The position numbers and the translations under genes are program-made. From the NCBI GenBank assembly GCA_030601615.1, contig JAUVTH010000023.1:1-11618 (forward strand): a DNA stretch of 11,618 nucleotides, given 5' to 3'. This document shows positions 1 through 5,350 of the stretch, one piece after another. The first letter of the stretch is position 1; each line of letters begins with the position of its first letter. Below the pieces are notes generated by a model, which worked only from the letters and a program-made list of their open reading frames with translations, was not told the DNA's origin and did not search any database. The stretch is from Gemmatimonadota bacterium (GTDB taxonomy: Bacteria > Gemmatimonadota > Gemmatimonadetes > Palauibacterales > Palauibacteraceae).

Positions 1-306
1 CGCTACGTGTACCTTGCCGAAGAAAGGAAGCATGTGATGCTCGCACATCGAGTAAAGCTCGATGTCCTTCACGAGCACCATGTTGTCGTGATCTCCCTGG
101 AACACGCCGCTGCCGATCGCCTCCTCCACCGTCGAGCGATAGCCGCTCATCAGCGACATCATCGCCTTCTCGACCCTCGCCGGCGTCCCAAGGAGGCTGT
201 GCCGCTCCGGGTCCTCGCCCAGGCGGCGGAGTTGTTCTCGCACGAGGTCCGCGTAGGATACGGCGCTCAGGTCCGGCGTGTCGGTCCGGTCGTCTCCGTC
301 CGTCAT
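1..306 (-). CDS. folE: GTP cyclohydrolase I, N-terminal part (gene cut by the left window edge)
   Basis: FolE converts GTP to 7,8-dihydroneopterin triphosphate, the first step of folate, biopterin and queuosine/7-deazaguanine synthesis; it is a cytoplasmic zinc enzyme. The ATG at 304-306 opens 102 visible codons and the frame is still open at the edge, so roughly half of the usual 180-220 residue protein is missing. Visible family marks are the motif EDPER followed by LLGTPARVEKA (about residues 31-47) and YSMCEHHMLPFFGKVHVA at the end, where Cys88 and His91 match the first two zinc ligands; the third ligand would lie beyond the edge. The start is supported by a GGAGG Shine-Dalgarno about 8 nt upstream. 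It lies 19 nt after the stop of the queD-like gene, so the two are almost certainly co-transcribed and share the leader described at 762-945. The family assignment is firm. Confidence 0.95.
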   Translation of the reverse strand, partial: MTDGDDRTDTPDLSAVSYADLVREQLRRLGEDPERHSLLGTPARVEKAMMSLMSGYRSTVEEAIGSGVFQGDHDNMVLVKDIELYSMCEHHMLPFFGKVHVA

Positions 307-325
307 GCTTTCGCCTCCAGTGGAA

Positions 326-739
326 TCACTCGCCACGGTACTCGACCGAGTTCCGCTCGGTCTCCCACAGACGGACGCTCACGAGGTTCATGCCAGGCAA
401 GCCGTTCTCGAGTCGCCCCCAGATCGCCACGGCGAGGTTCTCGGCCGTGGGGATCACCCCATCCAGCCAATCGACGTCCGTGTTCAGGTTGGCGTGATCG
501 ACCTCCGAAAGGACCGTCGCCTCGAGCAACCGCTTGATTCGCTTCAGATCCAACACGTAGCCGGTCACAGGATCCACTTCGCCCTCGACCGTTACCTCGA
601 GGTCGTAATTGTGTCCGTGACCGCCGGGATTGTTACACAGACCGTACGTGTCGCGGTTGGTCTCGTCTGAGAGCGCGGGATTGTGGAGTCTGTGTCCGGC
701 GGAGAAGTGCACCCGCCGGGTAACGCGGGCGATCGGCAT
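326..739 (-). CDS. queD: 6-pyruvoyl-tetrahydropterin synthase / QueD family protein
   Basis: This family acts on dihydroneopterin triphosphate, the FolE product, giving 6-pyruvoyltetrahydropterin (PTPS) or 6-carboxytetrahydropterin (QueD). The protein has 137 residues, normal for the family. Zinc ligands are His16 (FSAGHRL), His41 and His43 (GGHGHNY); the catalytic Cys is C35, with Asp81-His82 (EVDHANLN) and a C-terminal pterin anchor Glu126 (WETERNSVEYRGE). The spacing Cys-X5-His-Gly-His and the ETxxN ending look more like biopterin-type PTPS than E. coli QueD, which has Cys-X3-HGH; the true product is therefore open and the symbol is provisional. I chose the ATG at 737-739 because AAAGGAAA (747-754) sits 7-8 nt before it. 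An in-frame ATG at 802 would force translation through the terminator hairpin and adds no family sequence. It is followed 19 nt later by folE. Confidence 0.9.
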   Translation of the reverse strand: MPIARVTRRVHFSAGHRLHNPALSDETNRDTYGLCNNPGGHGHNYDLEVTVEGEVDPVTGYVLDLKRIKRLLEATVLSEVDHANLNTDVDWLDGVIPTAENLAVAIWGRLENGLPGMNLVSVRLWETERNSVEYRGE

Positions 740-746
740 CTGCAGG

Positions 747-754
747 TTTCCTTT
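747..754 (-). promoter_or_regulatory. Ribosome binding site that decides the queD start
   Basis: The minus strand reads AAAGGAAA here, 7 nt before the ATG at 739. It lies just after the T-run of the terminator, so it is only present in transcripts that escape termination. It argues for the 739 start over the in-frame ATG at 802. Confidence 0.65.
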
Positions 755-761
755 CCCGGGC

Positions 762-791
762 AAAAAAAGGGGCGACCCGCGGATCGCCCCT
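762..791 (-). terminator. Intrinsic terminator in the queD-folE leader (likely attenuator)
   Basis: On the minus strand AGGGGCGA (791-784) pairs perfectly with TCGCCCCT (775-768) around an 8-nt loop, followed at once by seven T residues (768-762, the first sharing the stem base). This is a textbook Rho-independent terminator. It ends only 22 nt before the queD start codon, too close to leave room for a separate queD promoter, so queD-folE must be reached by read-through or controlled antitermination. That makes it an attenuator by position. The alternative is that it ends an independent small RNA or small gene. Confidence 0.85.
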
Positions 792-824
792 AAGGTTGAC
801 ATGAGGGGGTTTTTGTGAGACCCG

Positions 825-923
825 TCAGCTACGGTTGACCTTCACTCCCGGTTCTCCGCCTTCCCTCAGGGGCCTGGCGTCCGCCGGAAGATCAAAGGCT
901 CTCACACCCTTGTGTTGGCTCAA
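825..923 (-). CDS. Possible 32-residue leader peptide or small protein
   Basis: A TTG codon at 923-921 opens 32 codons ending in TGA at 825-827. AGGAG (934-930) lies 6 nt upstream, ideal spacing, and a promoter lies just before it (952-980), so a leader transcript could be translated. The product begins with SQHKGVRAFDLPADARP and ends GEPGVKVNRS; it is hydrophilic, has no signal peptide and matches no family I recognise. It has no run of one amino acid, so classical starvation-type attenuation is not suggested. The same bases form the proposed RNA helices, and the SD lies in the P1 helix, so peptide and RNA structure would compete; it may also be a chance frame. Confidence 0.35.
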   Translation of the reverse strand: MSQHKGVRAFDLPADARPLREGGEPGVKVNRS

Positions 924-951
924 AAAACACTCCTCACATCTTCCCTGGAGA

Positions 952-980
952 AAGCTAACCGCCCGCCGTGGCGGGGTCAA
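952..980 (-). promoter_or_regulatory. Promoter for the queD-folE leader transcript
   Basis: On the minus strand TTGACC (980-975) and TAGCTT (957-952) are separated by 17 bp. The -35 box is near perfect and the -10 box is weaker but resembles the one before the nhaC-like gene. The predicted start of transcription is near 945, about 200 nt before queD. It lies after the stop of the antiporter gene. Confidence 0.6.
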
Positions 981-1016
981 TCTGGCCAGGAGGCTGCCCG
1001 GGTAGGGGGCGACCTG

Positions 1017-2432
1017 CTACCAGCTCAGCCACGCTCCTGTGAGAGCGAAACCCAGGATGGACGCACCACCCGCGAGTACGACATACGGGATCTGCGTCCT
1101 CACGTGCTCGATGTGGTCGGAAGCGGAGGCCAGCGACGACACGATCGTCGTATCGCTGATCGGGCTCGCGTGATCCCCGAAAATCCCCCCGGACAGTACC
1201 GCGGCGACGAACGGCGCCACGGGCAGACCCAGCGTGGTTGCGATGGGAACGGCCATCGGAAGCATGATGCCGAACGTGCCCCAGCTGCTTCCCGTGGCGA
1301 AGGCGATGCCGCCGGCGACGAGAAACAGCAGCGGCAACAGGAGCGGCAGGGGGACCCGTCCCCCCACGATTCCAGCCACGTAGTCACCCGTCCCCATCTC
1401 CACGGTCACCGCTGCGAGCGTGATCGCCAGCAAGAGGACGAGAGCCATTCCCGTCAGGGCTCCGGCTCCCTGGAGGCTGACGCGGCTCAACTGCTCCAGG
1501 TTCAGCAGGCGCTGGCCGAGAGACAGCAGCCAGGCCACCCCTACGGCGGTGAGAACTGCCCAAAGCACGGACGTGGATCCGGAGCCGGCCATGATGTCGC
1601 CGTCACCCGTCACGTACATCGAGACCGGCATCATCAGCACCATCACCACGATGGGGAGGACCATGTTGATCGGTCGCAGAGGTATGCCCTCACGGGGAGG
1701 GGGCGCCATTTCCTCGGGGTCGGCGAGGGCCACCGCGTGTTCCCAGTGCAGCTCGCCGTCCGCGGTCCGTTTCTGCGCGGCCCGCATCGGCCCGATGTCC
1801 ACCTGCCGGAACGCGCTGACTCCCGCCAGTACCAGCGCCGCGATGGCGTAGAAGTTCAGGGGTATCGAGGCGACGAGAACCGAGACGGGCTCCGACACCC
1901 CCAGGGTCGCCAGGACGCCGAGGATGTAGGCACCCCACGCATTGAACGGAATCAGAATGCAGACGGGAGCCGACGTGGAGTCGATCAGGTAAGCCAGCTT
2001 CTCTCGAGAGACTCTGTACCGATCGAACAGCGGCCGGCTGATCGAACCTGCCACGAGGACCGTGATGTTGGACTCGATGAAGATGATCACGCCGAGCATC
2101 CAGGCAAGAATCTGCGCCTTCCGGCCGTCGTCGACCCAGCGCTTGTCCTCGACCCACTTCACGAACCCCCGCACGCCTCCATTCGCCTCGACGAGGGCAA
2201 TGAGCGCGCCGATGGTGAACGTGAACATGATGACGCTCGCGTTGCCCCCATCGGTGATCGTCGTGACCGTCCCCGCAACGGCCCCGGCCAATCCGGCGAT
2301 CGGGTTCCAGCCCAGGATGATGGTCCAACCGATCCAGATCCCCGCGGCGAGAGACAGGTACACCTGGCGCGTATAGATCGCGAAACCGATCGCGAGCAGC
2401 GGCGGAAGCAGAGAAAGAGCCCCGAACTCTAT
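1017..2432 (-). CDS. nhaC: NhaC-type Na+/H+ antiporter
   Basis: This is a polytopic inner-membrane secondary transporter of the NhaC family (ion transporter superfamily), expected to exchange Na+ for H+; the substrate is inferred from family. Counting from the GTG at 2363, family marks include DSTSAPVCILIPFNAWGAYI (128-147), ATGSSWGTFGIMLPMAVPIA (356-375) and GGIFGDHASPISDTTIVSS (392-410), with about a dozen hydrophobic segments. The first usual start codon in frame is GTG 2363, but it would remove half of the first membrane helix, because the frame upstream encodes EFGALSLLPPLLAIGFAIYT, a typical NhaC beginning. The best natural start is an ATA codon at 2432-2430, with GGGAGG 5 nt before it, giving 471 residues. 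No ATG, GTG or TTG exists in frame between 2363 and the stop at 2510-2508. It is a single-gene unit with its own promoter (2469-2497). Confidence 0.88.
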   Translation of the reverse strand: MEFGALSLLPPLLAIGFAIYTRQVYLSLAAGIWIGWTIILGWNPIAGLAGAVAGTVTTITDGGNASVIMFTFTIGALIALVEANGGVRGFVKWVEDKRWVDDGRKAQILAWMLGVIIFIESNITVLVAGSISRPLFDRYRVSREKLAYLIDSTSAPVCILIPFNAWGAYILGVLATLGVSEPVSVLVASIPLNFYAIAALVLAGVSAFRQVDIGPMRAAQKRTADGELHWEHAVALADPEEMAPPPREGIPLRPINMVLPIVVMVLMMPVSMYVTGDGDIMAGSGSTSVLWAVLTAVGVAWLLSLGQRLLNLEQLSRVSLQGAGALTGMALVLLLAITLAAVTVEMGTGDYVAGIVGGRVPLPLLLPLLFLVAGGIAFATGSSWGTFGIMLPMAVPIATTLGLPVAPFVAAVLSGGIFGDHASPISDTTIVSSLASASDHIEHVRTQIPYVVLAGGASILGFALTGAWLSW

Positions 2433-2437
2433 GGTGT

Positions 2438-2443
2438 CCTCCC
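2438..2443 (-). promoter_or_regulatory. Ribosome binding site pointing to an ATA start for the antiporter gene
   Basis: The minus strand reads GGGAGG here, then ACACC, then the ATA at 2432-2430. The 5-nt spacing and the position about 20 nt after the predicted transcription start support translation beginning at this rare codon. An ATG overlapping the site (2445-2443) is in another frame. Confidence 0.5.
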
Positions 2444-2468
2444 ATGGCGTGAGGAATCGATCGCCTGC

Positions 2469-2497
2469 AAGAAACCGATTCGCGCCGACTTCGTCAA
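2469..2497 (-). promoter_or_regulatory. Promoter of the nhaC-like gene
   Basis: On the minus strand TTGACG (2497-2492) and TTTCTT (2474-2469) are separated by 17 bp, the same layout as the queD leader promoter. Transcription would start near 2462, leaving a 30-nt leader. The tandem repeat at 2500-2541 ends 3 bp upstream of the -35 box. Confidence 0.55.
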
Positions 2498-2499
2498 TT

Positions 2500-2541
2500 G
2501 ATGCGACTCACTGTAGTGCTGATGCGACTCACTGTAGTGCT
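2500..2541. repeat. Perfect 21-bp tandem direct repeat (two copies) upstream of the nhaC promoter
   Basis: The unit starts gatgcgactc and ends tgtagtgct; copies occupy 2500-2520 and 2521-2541 with no mismatch. Each holds a short dyad, cact-gt-agtg. A 21-bp period equals two helical turns, so the dyads fall on the same DNA face just upstream of the -35 box. Paired binding sites for a regulator are a reasonable reading; a recent slippage duplication is the simple alternative. Confidence 0.8.
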
Positions 2542-2555
2542 TGAAAAACCATCTA

Positions 2556-3167
2556 TCAGCGGCGGGACACCCATTCACTCCGCGCGTCGTAGAAGCGCAG
2601 GGGAAGATCCCCGCCACGCCGGATTCCGATGCGCGTCGTCCGGACGAGAGATTCGGGGGGGACAGGAACACCGACCTCGATCCATACGGGAGGGCGGTCC
2701 AGGAGGTGACCCTGGAGATCGGGCCCGATGCCCAGCGCCTGGACCAGGCGAGCCGGGCCGTTCGTGAGCTCGTCACGCCCCCTGCGGGAATGCATGCAGG
2801 CCTCACCGGTCACCGGCTCGAGCCCTCGGATCAGCACGCCGTGCGGCACGCCTTCGGCGGCTGTTACCGCGTTGAAGCACCAGTGAACACCGTAGTTCAG
2901 GTGGATGTACGCCGTTCCGGGCGGGCCGAACAGTGGGGCGTTGCGGCGCGTGCGGCCGATACTGGCCGACGCGTGAGACGCGGGATCCTCCGGACCCTCA
3001 TATGCCTCCGTCTCGACGATGCGACCGGCGGTCCGCACACCTCCGAGGTCGGAAACGAGCAGCGCGCCGAGAAGATCCGGAGCCACGACACTCGCCGGCC
3101 GTGCGAAAAAGGGCGCCTGGAGCGCCCCTCTCGCTTCTATCAGCCTGCTAGCGTCGGTCGCGCTCAT
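2556..3167 (-). CDS. mpg: 3-methyladenine DNA glycosylase, AAG/MPG family
   Basis: Monofunctional DNA glycosylases of this family excise alkylated and deaminated purines (3-methyladenine, hypoxanthine) to start base excision repair. The 203 residues match the usual length of bacterial members. The active-site block is GRIVETEAYEGPEDPASHAS (about 48-67), where Glu54, Tyr56 and His65 correspond to the human AAG Glu125, Tyr127 and His136. It is followed by GPPGTAYIHLNYGVHWCFN (81-99) and GVLIRGLEP (110-118), and NGPARLVQALGI later. The ATG at 3167 lies 13 nt after the stop of the NYN gene, with only a weak GAGG further upstream, so translation is probably coupled to that gene. No terminator hairpin is evident between it and the nhaC promoter region. 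The identification is firm; the exact lesion range is from family knowledge. Confidence 0.93.
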   Translation of the reverse strand: MSATDASRLIEARGALQAPFFARPASVVAPDLLGALLVSDLGGVRTAGRIVETEAYEGPEDPASHASASIGRTRRNAPLFGPPGTAYIHLNYGVHWCFNAVTAAEGVPHGVLIRGLEPVTGEACMHSRRGRDELTNGPARLVQALGIGPDLQGHLLDRPPVWIEVGVPVPPESLVRTTRIGIRRGGDLPLRFYDARSEWVSRR

Positions 3168-3180
3168 GACGCGCGTGACC

Positions 3181-5229
3181 TCAGCTGTCGCCGGCTGCCT
3201 CGCGCTCGGCGCGCCGGCCGTCGATCACGGCCTGGGCGCGGCCCCGCGGGAGGATCTTTTCGATGCGCCCCGGCTCGTTGTCGATGACGTCCATAACGGT
3301 CTTGCCGAATTCCGCCACCAGGCGCTCTGCCGTCCGCCGACCGACGCCCTGATAGCTGCGGGCCATCCGTTCCACGAGCTCCGACCGGTCTGGCGTCAGG
3401 CCGGCGGCGGACGAGTCAGCGGACGCAGCAGCAGGCGCAGCGGCAGGCGCCGACGGAGATTCTCCTGCGTCGGCCTCGGCCCGCTCGACAGGTTGTACGG
3501 CCTCCGCCGTGCCGGATCCGCGCGATCCGCGCCGGAACCGCCCCATCGACGGGGTCGTGGTCTTCTTCGTGCCGCCGTCCAGCTTCTCGGACGTCCGCGG
3601 CTCCGCCTTCCGGGAGCTGTCTGCGGAGTCCACCGGACCGGGCACCACTTTCGCGCCAGGTTGGGGCTTCGGATCGCGTCGCTTGCGGCCCATGAGACGC
3701 GTCGGCCTCTGCTCCTCCGCTTCCTTCGCTGAGTCCTCGCTCACCTCCGGCTCATCGGCCGGGAGCTCGATCGCCATCTCGGGGACCACCGGCTGCGCCG
3801 CAACGTCTGACGCGGGCTCACCAGGATCCGTCCTGGGGCCTTCCTTGCCGCGCCTGCTACCCGACCGCTCGTGACGGTCCTTTCTCGCCCGACTCCGGCC
3901 TCGCTCGTCACCGGAGACTTCCTTCTTCTCCTCGGGCTCCTTCGGCTCTGGCTGTTTCGCCGCTGCTTCCGCGACGCGATCCGACTCTACTGGAGAAATG
4001 CTGTAGTTGCCTTCGCCCGTTCGCTCGAGGTTGATGACCTCTTCGTCGTGCGCCTGGCGCAGGAAACGGGAGAACTTCCTGAAGCCGAGCGCCGCTTCGT
4101 CGAAGTCCGGGTACTTCGCGACCAACTGCCGCTTGACCTCGGAGTCGCGCACGGCGCCGCTATGACCAGCCTTCTCGACCACCACCGACCGGAGATGCTC
4201 GTAGGCTTCCCGCAGGCGATCCTCGTCCACGGATGGCGGGGCCTCCCCCGACAGATCCCTGTCGCGCCGTCCGCGTGTCCGACCGCGTCGGCTGGAGGAA
4301 GTGTCCGCTCGATCGACCTTCCCGCTATCGTCACGCCCCCGGCGACGGCCGCGGCTCGCTTCCCGCTCCTTCTTCGGAGTCTCCGGCGTCGACACGCTGC
4401 CCGAGAGCTTCGAGCTGCCGGCAGACCCGGTGCCACCGTCGGAGTATTCGCCGACACGCGGCCCGAGGGTGACTTCGTACTGCCCGTTGGCCGCCTTGTG
4501 CAGACCGAGAATGCCCCGCGAAGCCGACTCCGTCAGGAACCGGTTGAACTTGCTGAACCCGATCGACTTCTCGCTGAAGCTGGGATCGAGCTCGAGCATC
4601 ACCTGCTTGAAGCGGTCAGAGCGCATGACGTCGCCCCGCTCGGTCATGCGCTGGATCGCCTTCGCCGCCAGCTCCCACGGATCGTGCTTCTCGATGTTCT
4701 TCATGTCGGAGGCGGCCGTCAGTCCCGACAGGCTGGTATAGCTGTAGTACTCGTCGCAGTTCTGGACCAGCAGGTCGGAGCTCGACTCCTGAATGCCGAC
4801 GCCGATCACGTACTTGCCGTATTCCTTCAGCTTGAGCACCAGGCTCGAGAAGTCCGAGTCGCCCGACAGCAGGATGAAGGTCCCGATCTCCGGCCGGATG
4901 AACACGATCTCCAGCGCATCGATCGCAAGCCGGATGTCGGTGGCGTTTTTCTTCGTCGACCCGTACGCGGGAGCGAAGATCAGGTCGATCGACGCCTCGG
5001 ATAGAGACGCGATGTACTGCGGATACCGGCGCCAGTCAGCATACGCGCGCTGAACCGACACCTTTCCACGGATGATCTCCGAATCCAGTAACTTACGGAG
5101 CTCCTGGCCCAGGTTGGACCGGATCCCCATCGTGACGTTGTCGAAGTCGATCAGGAGGGCCGCGTGCGGTGAATGCGCGTCGGCGGGCGCGGCCGGTCTA
5201 TGCGGCGCGCGCAAATTGAATTCGTTCAT
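3181..5229 (-). CDS. NYN-domain nuclease with two OST-HTH/LOTUS domains and a C-terminal helix-hairpin-helix
   Basis: A 682-residue protein. Residues 22-170 form a NYN (LabA/DUF88-like, PIN-fold) domain: DFDN at 28-31, KNATDIRLAIDAL with Asp98 and SGDSDF with Asp124/Asp126 provide the acidic metal-binding set, so nuclease activity is plausible. Two OST-HTH/LOTUS winged-helix domains follow (183-256, with GFSKFNRFL; 337-413, with GFRKFSRFL), which in other proteins bind RNA. The linkers (260-335 and 415-610) are low-complexity, rich in RGR, Glu, Pro and Ala, and probably disordered. The last 65 residues hold a helix-hairpin-helix (YQGVGRRTAERLVAEF, about 626-641), a nucleic-acid binding module. 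I infer an RNA- or structured nucleic-acid-processing enzyme, target unknown. GAGAGG lies close before the ATG at 5229. mpg follows 13 nt downstream; the upstream gap is 121 nt. Confidence 0.9.
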   Translation of the reverse strand: MNEFNLRAPHRPAAPADAHSPHAALLIDFDNVTMGIRSNLGQELRKLLDSEIIRGKVSVQRAYADWRRYPQYIASLSEASIDLIFAPAYGSTKKNATDIRLAIDALEIVFIRPEIGTFILLSGDSDFSSLVLKLKEYGKYVIGVGIQESSSDLLVQNCDEYYSYTSLSGLTAASDMKNIEKHDPWELAAKAIQRMTERGDVMRSDRFKQVMLELDPSFSEKSIGFSKFNRFLTESASRGILGLHKAANGQYEVTLGPRVGEYSDGGTGSAGSSKLSGSVSTPETPKKEREASRGRRRGRDDSGKVDRADTSSSRRGRTRGRRDRDLSGEAPPSVDEDRLREAYEHLRSVVVEKAGHSGAVRDSEVKRQLVAKYPDFDEAALGFRKFSRFLRQAHDEEVINLERTGEGNYSISPVESDRVAEAAAKQPEPKEPEEKKEVSGDERGRSRARKDRHERSGSRRGKEGPRTDPGEPASDVAAQPVVPEMAIELPADEPEVSEDSAKEAEEQRPTRLMGRKRRDPKPQPGAKVVPGPVDSADSSRKAEPRTSEKLDGGTKKTTTPSMGRFRRGSRGSGTAEAVQPVERAEADAGESPSAPAAAPAAASADSSAAGLTPDRSELVERMARSYQGVGRRTAERLVAEFGKTVMDVIDNEPGRIEKILPRGRAQAVIDGRRAEREAAGDS

Positions 5230-5350
5230 TGTCCTCTCTTCTACTGCTCGTTTGTTTCTCGGCAGAACCCGCCGCTCGGGCGGGCGAGAGGCCCTTCGAC
5301 CTCGCCCCCGGCTTTCCCGGGGGGGATGGTGCGAAGAGTCTCTCCGTCTC
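5230..5350 (-). other. Intergenic gap with a GC-rich hairpin between the acyl-CoA synthetase-like and NYN genes
   Basis: A perfect 7-bp hairpin, ccccccgg-type (ccccgg arms at 5305-5311 and 5317-5323, 5-nt loop), lies mid-gap, and a second weaker inverted repeat, CCCGCC/GGCGGG, lies nearer the NYN start. Neither is followed by a T-run on the minus strand, so they are not convincing intrinsic terminators. I see no clear -35/-10 pair. The hairpin might reduce read-through or shield the downstream message. Confidence 0.4.

Larger units (their letters stand above)
762..945 (-). ncRNA. Candidate structured leader RNA (riboswitch-like) upstream of queD-folE
   Basis: From the predicted transcription start near 945 to the terminator, several nested helices can be drawn by eye. 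P1: GATGTGAGG (940-932) with CCTCATGTC (806-798), 9 pairs including 2 G-U. P2: hairpin GTGTT (930-926) with AACAC (916-912). P3: GTGAGA(G)CC (905-897) with GGTCTCAC (822-815), 8 pairs with one bulge. P4: CTTCC (890-886) with GGAAG (864-860). P1 closes almost the whole transcript. CCCCT (808-804) can instead pair with AGGGG (791-787), which would break both P1 and the terminator, giving a plausible antiterminator. This is riboswitch-like logic, but I do not recognise the sequence as preQ1, TPP, FMN, cobalamin, SAM or another class I know well. The pairings were found by hand; there is no covariation evidence. Confidence 0.5.

Noticed and set aside
740..802. An upstream in-frame ATG (802) extending the queD-like protein by 21 residues.
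   Set aside because: The extension is encoded by the terminator hairpin and its T-run, and a good ribosome binding site precedes the ATG at 739.
762..945. Known riboswitches (preQ1, TPP, FMN, cobalamin, SAM-I) or stable RNAs (SRP, RNase P, tmRNA) as the identity of the leader.
   Set aside because: The core sequences I would expect for these (for example the cobalamin CCCGC region or the SRP GGAAGGAAGCAGCC loop) are absent; recall by eye is not a database search, so this is not final.
1690..2445. A minus-strand frame starting at ATG 2445 in another frame of the antiporter gene, possibly the true gene start with a frameshift.
   Set aside because: Its product is Arg/Gly/His-rich with no membrane helix, while the NhaC frame runs unbroken through the same bases; no frameshift is needed.
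912..2501. A 529-codon plus-strand frame opposite the antiporter gene.
   Set aside because: The minus frame has unmistakable NhaC motifs and membrane helices; the plus product is an Arg/His/Asp-rich chain with no fold-like pattern, the usual antisense shadow in GC-rich DNA.
3871..5004. A 377-codon plus-strand frame inside the NYN gene.
   Set aside because: It mirrors the NYN and LOTUS coding frame and has no family signature of its own.
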